Below, one piece after another: positions 57,464 to 64,000 of a stretch of 64,000 nt of DNA. The notes below the pieces were generated by a model. That model searched no databases, was not told where the DNA came from, and saw only the letters and a program-made list of their open reading frames with translations. The position numbers and the translations under genes were made by a program. Origin of the DNA: Ophiostoma sp. CBS 140.51 (taxonomy: Eukaryota > Ascomycota > Sordariomycetes > Ophiostomatales > Ophiostomataceae); assembly GCA_029298735.1 (NCBI GenBank), contig JANSLP010000122.1:22910-86909 (forward strand), read 5' to 3'. Each line of letters opens with the position of its first letter. Positions within the stretch are counted from its first letter, which is position 1.

Positions 57464-58154
57464 TCCTGGTGGATGGACGTGGCTGTGCGGTTTTTTTATT
57501 CCAACACTTTGACAACTTACAACAAAGTCGCCTGTGTGATGTCAATCAACTCGTGAGGTGGGTGGCTCGTTATTCGTATTGCCCCGTCTCGCCCGTGTCC
57601 CCGTGTCCCCGATTCCCGTATTGTATTCTGTACCGTGCCACGACGTAACTCCACATAGCACGACTGTGCATCGTGCATCGTGCGCATTATAGCACCCTTG
57701 CTCAACCTTGTCAACCCTCGTCAACCCTCGTATGCCATAATGCAGGTGATGTGGAAGGATTCCGGTTTTGTGCCCGCGAGCCACCTTTTGCCATTCTTAT
57801 TCGCCAGTGAAGCTCTGCCGGCCTCCCGCCCTTGCGGCCCCTTGTTCCTTGCTGCGCTCGCGCCCCATTTCTGCCCTTTTGTCTTTTTTTGTTGTTGTTC
57901 CTCTCCCTCTTGGCGATCGGCACTCAGTTGGACCAAGATGGTAGAGAATGGACAAAAATAAGAACAAAAGAAAAGAGACCGAGCAGAAGTGGCAACGATG
58001 ATGTGCCCTGCGTCTTGGCGGCCCGCCTTGGTCGTGTGAGACAAGACTTCTTGTCCGTCCGCGAAGAACCGACGACGGTACTAGTCATCCCTCTTCTTGG
58101 ATGTTTCTCACTTTACTTCTCCAGTGTTGCACGCACGAGGAAGCGCTTGGGGTG

Positions 58155-58164
58155 CATATATATT
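58155..58164 (+). promoter_or_regulatory. TATA-box candidate of small secreted protein gene
   Basis: CATATATATT followed by a CT-rich then AC-rich leader up to the ATG at 58474. The long leader would be about 280 nt. Inferred from sequence only. Confidence 0.35.
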
Positions 58165-58473
58165 CCTCGAGACACGCCACTTTCTTTGTTTTGTGTTTCT
58201 GTTTCTCGTCCCCTCCAACACCCTTCAATACCCTGTTTTTTCATATTCATTCCAATCTTCCCGAACTATTTTCAAACTCAACCTGATATACCCCAACCAC
58301 AAAACCGGGACACATCCAAACGAAACAAGCAGATCCAAGACAGATACCCAGCAACGAATACTCGTGCAAGAAAAGTCGATCGACGAACTCAATAATATCA
58401 ACGTCCAATATTAATCAAACCTGCCGCTACTTGTACCCTCAACCAACTCTCCAGCCACATCTACATCTTCACC

Positions 58474-58920
58474 ATGAAGTCCTTTGCTGTCCTCGCTGCC
58501 GCCACTCTGGCCCTCGCCTCGCCCGTCGCCAAGCGGGAATCTGGTGGTGTAAGTGTTCCTCCTTTTGAGGGAATTAATTTGAATATATACTGACCGTCGT
58601 AGTTGCTCCTTTGCACTGGCGCAAATGCCACGGGCACCTGTGACTACACCGTCTACCCCCTCGACACCTGCGTCAACATCACTGCACCCTTCTCTGGCAA
58701 CACCAACACCTTTGCGCCTGACGGTGAGGCTTTCGCCTGCTACCCCTACGCCATGCCCTGCGGCGGCATCTGCACATCGCCCGAGGGCTGCACGCTCGGC
58801 GCCATTGACTTTGACTACCCCAACAAGTTCAACCTGAGCGCTGTGCAGTGGGCCGGTGTCGCGTCGTTCCGCTGCTTTACCAAGACGACAACCACGACCG
58901 TCGAGACAGAAGAGCAGTAA
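58474..58920 (+). CDS. Small cysteine-rich secreted protein
   Basis: Exon 1 58474-58548 and exon 2 58603-58920, with a 54-nt intron (GTAAGT donor, GTCGTAG acceptor); 130 aa. The first 19 residues, MKSFAVLAAATLALASPVA, are a classic signal peptide. It is followed by a Lys-Arg pair at 20-21 that fits Kex2 cleavage. The mature part has eight cysteines, enough for four disulfides, three N-glycosylation sequons (NAT, NIT, NLS) and a Thr/Glu-rich C-terminal tail. The end pattern VASFRC resembles small secreted fungal proteins with a beta-sandwich fold, but I cannot name the family. Such proteins are often effectors or cell-wall proteins; that role is inferred. It stands alone, 2.7 kb from its left neighbour, downstream of a CT-rich leader. 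The intron separates the secretion signal from the mature protein. Confidence 0.88.
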
Positions 58921-59630
58921 AGAACGGAATGGAGAGTGAAAAGAATGATATCCTTGGGTGGTCTTTGTAAATACTGTACATTTTGTGTGTTTCCTGTTTC
59001 TAGCATTTGCGGGCGTCTAGCCCATCATATTTGAACTTATATCAATAGACTGTACTTGCACGAATCTCCATCATTGCGTCTTCTGTGTCGTGAATGTTTT
59101 GACTAATCGGCAGTGTTGAGATTGAGCTGCAGTTCTGGAGATATTCTCTAGATCTGTAAACGCGGTGCACATTAGACGATTCTCGGCGAAAATAACTACT
59201 TTCACCTCTGTCGAAATCGTTCACCACTTACAGACAAGGGCGGGGTAGCGGCCTGCCGCCCGTTTTCTGCTCTCTGGGCGATTCTCGGGGTTGTATCGGC
59301 ATGTTTGTACCAAAAAGGGCCCAAAACGGCAACTAGCATGGCCAAGCGTGCAAGTAGCTATCACCCGGTGGTGCGAATTGGGAAGGGGCCAGCGGGCGAT
59401 TGGCACCTTGGAGGGGACCTTTTGGGGGCATTTTCTCCGCTCCGGTCGAATAGAGCCGTAGGTCGTCTACATCATTCAAAAGGAAGGTGCCGACCTCTGT
59501 TCGTTATAGGAAATTCCCGCCGTGTTTGTCTTCTTTCCAATCTTCAACATCTCCACGATTTCTTCGACTGTTAACTGATCTCGAAATTACCCCTCCTATA
59601 CACATCACTACCACCACATCCACACCCACA
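58921..59630. other. Spacer between secreted protein and formylglutathione hydrolase genes
   Basis: No gene seen. Holds the 3' flank of the secreted-protein gene and the promoter of the hydrolase gene, ending in a CT then ACC/ACA-rich leader. Confidence 0.65.
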
Positions 59631-60548
59631 ATGGCGTTCACTACCAAGGCTACCATCGCCACCTTTGGCGGCAAGCTCCTCAAGCTGTCCCACGCCTCCA
59701 AGACGACTGGCACCGACATGAATGTCAATGTCTTCTTCCCTGGTCCCGTCGCCGACGCCTCTTCTGCCGCCAAGCCCGCGCCCGTTCTTTATTACTTGTC
59801 GGGCCTCACTTGCTCGCCCGAGAACTGCTCTGAGAAGGGTTTCTTGCACGCCACCGCCGCCCGCCACGGCATCGCCATTGTCTACCCGGACACCTCGCCG
59901 CGCGGCCTCGACCTGCCCCAGGAGCACGACAGCTGGGATTTCGGCGAGGCGGCCTCGTTCTACCTCGACGCCGACAAGTCCTCGCCCTACGCCACCAACT
60001 ACAAGATGGAGTCCTACCTGACCCAGGAGCTGCCCTCTCTGTTGCTGGAAGCTTTCCCCAAGCAGTTGGATGGCGAGCGCCAGTCGATTACGGGCCACTC
60101 CATGGGTGGGCACGGCGCCCTGACTCTGTACCTTCGCCACCCGGGCCGCTACCGGTCCGTCTCGGCTTTCGCGCCCATCTCCAACCCGACCCGCTGCCCC
60201 TGGGGCCAGAAGGCGTTCAAGGGCTACTTGGGCCCGGCCGACCTGGAGATCACACCCGAGTCGGCGTCGGACAGCACGATCCCGGCCACCTGGAAGGAGC
60301 ACGATGCCACTGAGCTCATCTCCAAGTGGACCAACGGCGACCTCAAGATGCTGGTGGATGTCGGCACAGGCGACAACTTTTACAAGCAGAAGCAGCTGCT
60401 GCCCGAGAACCTGGAGTCGGCCGTCAAGGCGGCGGGCCTGACGGGCCTGACGGTGCGGTACCAAAAGGACTATGACCACTCGTACTACTTTATCTCTACG
60501 TTCGGCCAGGACCATGTCGACCATGCGGCCAAGTACCTGCTGGCATAG
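59631..60548 (+). CDS. S-formylglutathione hydrolase
   Basis: Intronless, 305 aa, close to the family length of about 280-300. The enzyme (human esterase D, yeast YJL068C) hydrolyses S-formylglutathione to formate and glutathione, the second step of glutathione-dependent formaldehyde detoxification. It is an alpha/beta hydrolase. The nucleophile is Ser157 in GHSMGG, the acid is probably Asp248 in GTGDNF, and the base is His283 in YDHSYYF. The oxyanion loop region is LYYLSGLTCSPENC, and residues 94-104, DLPQEHDSWDFG, are a family block. The start was chosen at the first ATG that gives the usual N-terminal length; the frame is open 48 codons upstream, but those residues look like leader. No formaldehyde dehydrogenase gene lies nearby. 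The protein should be cytosolic because no signal or targeting sequence is seen. Confidence 0.96.
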   Translation: MAFTTKATIATFGGKLLKLSHASKTTGTDMNVNVFFPGPVADASSAAKPAPVLYYLSGLTCSPENCSEKGFLHATAARHGIAIVYPDTSPRGLDLPQEHDSWDFGEAASFYLDADKSSPYATNYKMESYLTQELPSLLLEAFPKQLDGERQSITGHSMGGHGALTLYLRHPGRYRSVSAFAPISNPTRCPWGQKAFKGYLGPADLEITPESASDSTIPATWKEHDATELISKWTNGDLKMLVDVGTGDNFYKQKQLLPENLESAVKAAGLTGLTVRYQKDYDHSYYFISTFGQDHVDHAAKYLLA

Positions 60549-61081
60549 AAAGCGTGCGCCGAGCATTGTTGGACAAGTTCTAGGTAGAAGCACGCAAAAT
60601 GATATCAATGACATGTATGTTTTCTGAACGAACCGAACCGAACCAATCTTTTTGTAAACTGTAGGATATCCGCTGGAGTATATCCACCCATAAAATTGAT
60701 ACTATGAAAATGAATGCGGTAATAAAAAAGTATATGACAGAACGGCATCAAAAAGGTGAAGAAAGAAAGAGAAACTATAAACGTAATATTAACGAGAAAC
60801 GCAAAAATAAAACCTAAAAATCATCATGAAGAAGAAGAACGCCACTCGCGGAGAACAGACGAGGCCGCCGAGGCCGCCGACGACAGAGATGTGAGGGACG
60901 TGAACGAAGACAACGACATGGACTTGGAAAGCGATGGGCTGGACAAGGACATGCTGGGCCGCGACGATGAAGACGATAGCCAAGACGATGTTGACGACCG
61001 TGGAAGAAGATGGCTGCTCTCATTGGCGACCCAGTTGTACTGTTGCTCTAGGGCCGGCATCGGGAAAAGCAAAGACCGCAC
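60549..61081. other. Convergent spacer between hydrolase and AFI1-like genes
   Basis: Lies between two 3' ends. A plus-strand frame at 60756-61085 is acidic and low-complexity and is probably the 3' flank of the Afi1-like gene read backwards. No gene supported. Confidence 0.6.
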
Positions 61082-64000
61082 CTAGCTGGCCTGCTTCTCG
61101 CCGACAACGACACCTGGTGGCAGACCGCCCGTAATGGGTGTAATGGCCCGGCCTCCACCACCGCCACCACCGCCTCTACCGCTGTTACCCGCCAATGGCG
61201 CCGTCAGAACCGGCGCCGGCTGCAGGAACCCTTCCTTCTCCAGCTTGCTGCGCATCTCCGCCTCGGCCTCGCGCCGGATGCGGGCAAACGCTAGCATCTC
61301 GAACCGACTGAGACCCCGCCACCAGTGCTGCCCAGCCTCATGCTCGGCCAGTCTCTCCAAAAGCTCGGTCGTCTTGGTGCGCACATCGCGGTCCTTGTGG
61401 AAGAGGCCGAGTGCGACATAAAACAGACCGCCGTGCGCTTCGGGCGCGACCGACAACAACAGACAAATCTCGTCGTAGGAGTGTACGGTACGGGCAAACG
61501 TCAAGAAAATGTCGCGGCTCTGGGCAAGGGTTAAGCGTTGCGTGCGCAGGCGGTCGTGCATGTGGTGCAGGTCCAGTCCCTTGAGGGGCCGGATAGTGTA
61601 GAGTTGGGCGACGTCTTTTATGAATGACAAATAACTGCGGGAGACGCGCCAGCCCTCGACACGCGTGGCGTTACCGGCCAGTTCGCGCTGCTTGGCGTTC
61701 TCGTCGGCCCAGACATAGCCGTGACCGTTGGCGGCCGAGACGGCCGTGGGCGGTGAGGACATGGTCGGGGTGCCGGTGGTCGTTGTTGTGGGCGAAATGG
61801 CCAGATTCTCAAAGTCGTTCAAGTTGCTGTTGCTGCCGTTGGGGTCTGTGTTGACGCCGCTGTTATTGCCGCCACCGCCCATGTGCAGGACACTCGCACC
61901 GTAAACACTCTCTTCAAAGGCCGAGGCGATGCGCGTAAACTTGACGACCCAGTCGCGCCACTTGGCCCGGATGACACGCTCGCCCAACCGTGCTTGCACA
62001 CTCTTCAAAATATCGGCCATGAAGGCGTTGTCGCCCGTCAGGTCGCTGTTGGCGGAGCTGACGTTGGCCGTGGTGGCTGTATTCACCAAGTTGGCACAGG
62101 ACGGGTGCTGCTGCTTGAAGAACAGAAGTCCCTCGGTGACGGGCGCCTCCTCGATGCGGCTGCTAATCTTCATGCGGCCCGACGGCAGGTCGCACAGCAA
62201 GTCCCACCACTCCGGGTGCAGTTCAAACGTTGGGTTGGTGACACCGGCAATGAAGCCCGGCACCAGCAGCAGGTCGTCAATCTTGGTCAGATCTGTGTAG
62301 GGGAAAGCGTGCCGTGTGAAGCCGCGCAGCACACCACCGGAAGCCAGCGCGCACGCTGCCAACACGGCCTCGGCCACTTCACCGGACGGCATGTTGTGAC
62401 CCAAGAAGATGATGCGCTTTTGTGTCAACAGTGCATTGACTAGCACGATAATGGGGTGCGTGTGTGGGCCGCTGGTCGTCAGGTGGGCGTGCAGCGGAAA
62501 CGCTTGTGGTGATTTGGCGTGGGTGTCGGAGAAGTTCTGAATCAGCTTGATCAACGAGAAATCGCCGACCGTTTCGGGCATGACGGCCACGGGCACCTTG
62601 ATGGGGATGGGGATGCCCTTGTAAAAGACTTTGCTCTCAAACTCGTGCGTGTCGCGGGGTACGGAGTAGGCGGCGGCTTGACCCTCAAAGTGCGCTTTTG
62701 TACCCGCGCGTAGGATCCCAGCAGGTTTGGGCGGGCTGCGGCTGGCGTCAAAGGGCTGGTCGCTGACACCGTCGCCGCTCTCTTCAGCAATGCGCATCTG
62801 GATCATCTTTTCAAACTTTTCAACAAACAGGTCCTTGTTGTCGCTGGCCTGCAAGAGGTGGCGCTCCAACAAGCTGAGGCGGGGCATTAACGACAAGTCC
62901 ATGGCGTTGACGGCATCATACAGCATGGACAAAGTCTCGACGACGGGCGACTTAAAGTACTCTTCGAGTGCGAGCAGCAGCAGCGGCTTGTAGATGTGTA
63001 GGAACGGGTGTCGTGTGCAAATGGCCATGGACTTGACGACAGCGCCACGTCGTTTTGTCTTGTCCTGCTTCGTGTTGACCAGGTTCAGCACATAAATGAG
63101 GGGTGCGCCCTCGCCGCCTTCGGGCTCGCTGTCGGTGGACATGTCGTCGTCCCAGTCCTCATCGTCTTCGTCTTCGTCGTCGTCATCGAGGCCACCGGCG
63201 CCAGTCTCCTTGTCTTGGTCCTCATATGGGAGGCCAGCAATCTTTGCGCGCTTCCGTTGTCGCCGCCGCTTACGCTCTTCCTTGGCTAGCTGTTCTTGCT
63301 CCTCCTCTTCTTGTGTAATGTCCTTGTGCAAGAAGAACATGGTCCAGTCCTGGTTGCGCAAATGTGTTTGATCCGGCAACATGAGCTCGGCCAGCATGTG
63401 TTCGTCGCCGGTGATGGCGACGGGGTATTGGTGCTCCATGATGGGGCCCTTGTCAACGTCAAAGGACGCCACCAGAATGTACTCGACATGGTTCTCGGCC
63501 GCCGCGCCGCGCGGGTACTGCGAGCGTAGTCGTCGCCGCGGGTGTGCATCGGGGTTGTTGAAGCGGTGTCCGGCGGCATTGGAGGAAGAAGTGACGGCGC
63601 CTGCGTGGCCGGAGAGGGAGGAGTGTTGTGAGGAGGAAGCGTGGGTGCCGGACGAGGGCGCCTTGGTGGACTTGTTGCTCTGGTTGGAGGTGCGGTCGGT
63701 AGTATGAGACGCCATCACGGCAGCAAAGTGGGCGCCGCCGGGTGGTAAGGCGGGCGAGTATTGTGCGGAGGGGAGTGGAGGCTGTGGAGAGAGCGACGGA
63801 CGTCGGCCGCCAGAGGCGCTGGGGAGCAATGGTGAGGCGTCGGCTCGTGGTGGAAACGAAGAGAGCGATGTACGGCGTGGGGTCTGGCTTTTGACATGAG
63901 CAAGAGGGCTTCCACCGCTGGTGGATATGGAGCTGGTGCTGCCACTGACGCTGTCGTTTGTGCCGTGGCCGCGACGTTGTTTCGAGTTGGAGTTCGAAGA
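61082..64000 (-). CDS. AFI1: Afi1-like polarity and trafficking protein, 5' end cut by window edge
   Basis: One open frame from 64000 to a TAG at 61082 gives 972 visible residues. It continues past the right edge, so the start is not in view. The first 150 residues are Ser/His/Pro-rich. The conserved block VEYILVASFDVDKGPIMEHQ (about residue 175) and DEHMLAELMLPDQTHLRNQD match the N-terminal Arf3-docking domain of yeast Afi1. An acidic DE-rich loop and a basic KRRRQRKRAK stretch follow. A SPA (stabilisation of polarity axis) domain then spans roughly residues 310-700, with VVKSMAICTRHPFLHIYKPL and LTQKRIIFLGHNMPSGEVAE. The C-terminus has SRDIFLTFARTVHSYDEICL and ends in a Gly/Pro-rich tail. 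In yeast Afi1 localises polarity factors through Arf3. DENN-like relatives act as GTPase exchange factors, but which applies here is not known. Confidence 0.9.
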   Translation of the reverse strand, partial: SSNSNSKQRRGHGTNDSVSGSTSSISTSGGSPLAHVKSQTPRRTSLSSFPPRADASPLLPSASGGRRPSLSPQPPLPSAQYSPALPPGGAHFAAVMASHTTDRTSNQSNKSTKAPSSGTHASSSQHSSLSGHAGAVTSSSNAAGHRFNNPDAHPRRRLRSQYPRGAAAENHVEYILVASFDVDKGPIMEHQYPVAITGDEHMLAELMLPDQTHLRNQDWTMFFLHKDITQEEEEQEQLAKEERKRRRQRKRAKIAGLPYEDQDKETGAGGLDDDDEDEDDEDWDDDMSTDSEPEGGEGAPLIYVLNLVNTKQDKTKRRGAVVKSMAICTRHPFLHIYKPLLLLALEEYFKSPVVETLSMLYDAVNAMDLSLMPRLSLLERHLLQASDNKDLFVEKFEKMIQMRIAEESGDGVSDQPFDASRSPPKPAGILRAGTKAHFEGQAAAYSVPRDTHEFESKVFYKGIPIPIKVPVAVMPETVGDFSLIKLIQNFSDTHAKSPQAFPLHAHLTTSGPHTHPIIVLVNALLTQKRIIFLGHNMPSGEVAEAVLAACALASGGVLRGFTRHAFPYTDLTKIDDLLLVPGFIAGVTNPTFELHPEWWDLLCDLPSGRMKISSRIEEAPVTEGLLFFKQQHPSCANLVNTATTANVSSANSDLTGDNAFMADILKSVQARLGERVIRAKWRDWVVKFTRIASAFEESVYGASVLHMGGGGNNSGVNTDPNGSNSNLNDFENLAISPTTTTTGTPTMSSPPTAVSAANGHGYVWADENAKQRELAGNATRVEGWRVSRSYLSFIKDVAQLYTIRPLKGLDLHHMHDRLRTQRLTLAQSRDIFLTFARTVHSYDEICLLLSVAPEAHGGLFYVALGLFHKDRDVRTKTTELLERLAEHEAGQHWWRGLSRFEMLAFARIRREAEAEMRSKLEKEGFLQPAPVLTAPLAGNSGRGGGGGGGGRAITPITGGLPPGVVVGEKQAS

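Larger units (their letters stand above)
55777..58473. other. 2.7-kb spacer upstream of small secreted protein gene
   Basis: No gene supported. Contains short tandem repeats: ATACGGG units at 56181-56208 and TGTGGATG units at 57437-57463. Also a TATA-like CATATATATT at 58155-58164, 310 nt before the secreted-protein ATG, followed by a CT/A-rich leader. Confidence 0.55.

Overview
The window is nuclear DNA of a filamentous ascomycete (Pezizomycotina, most likely Sordariomycetes; the order cannot be fixed from sequence alone). The evidence is short introns, mostly 50-110 nt, with GTAAGT/GTATGT-type donors and CTAAC branch sites, a set of conserved ascomycete housekeeping genes, GC-rich codon use, long Ser/Thr/Pro/Gln-rich disordered tails, and wide pyrimidine- or purine-rich intergenic spacers. 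No rRNA, tRNA, CRISPR array or intact transposase was found. Gene models were built by hand from splice signals, reading phase and family conservation.

Layout. 1-1458 (-): unrecognised gene, cut by the left edge. 3361-6078 (-): LAMMER/CLK protein kinase with a very large upstream spacer (6.1-12.4 kb). 12455-13499 (-) sideroflexin and 14776-16968 (+) MFS transporter form a divergent pair. 19127-21127 (-): Stm1-type RGG ribosome-associated protein, convergent with the MFS gene. From about 21.8 to 29.9 kb the DNA is more AT-rich and looks accessory. It holds a lineage-specific 355-aa protein gene (24912-25979, -) lying between copies of an inverted repeat with a perfect 37-nt core, two decayed or poorly modelled Ala-rich helical protein genes (about 22.96-23.84 and 28.23-28.84 kb), and a local tandem array. 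30260-32024 (-): bZIP transcription factor with a His/Gln-rich domain, lying between diverged direct repeats. 32.0-39.9 kb is a 7.9-kb spacer. 39889-42660 (+): 904-aa basic, S/T-P-rich protein with a KEN box. 43446-44375 (+): Mediator subunit 10. 44849-50253 (-): 1707-aa protein with a C-terminal gelsolin-like region. 51785-52590 (-): Arl2 GTPase, divergent from a GNAT acetyltransferase (53559-55776, +). 58474-58920 (+): small cysteine-rich secreted protein. 59631-60548 (+): S-formylglutathione hydrolase. 61082-64000 (-): Afi1-type polarity/trafficking protein, cut by the right edge.

The conserved genes cover signalling (LAMMER kinase), mitochondrial transport (sideroflexin), translation (Stm1), transcription (MED10, bZIP), cytoskeleton and trafficking (gelsolin-like, Arl2, Afi1) and formaldehyde detoxification. 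They do not form one pathway. The most unusual parts are the 22-30 kb accessory island, a near-perfect GATA palindrome upstream of the MFS gene, three SUMO-interaction-like motifs in the gelsolin-like protein, and three stop-free introns of length 3n whose retention would keep the reading frame.
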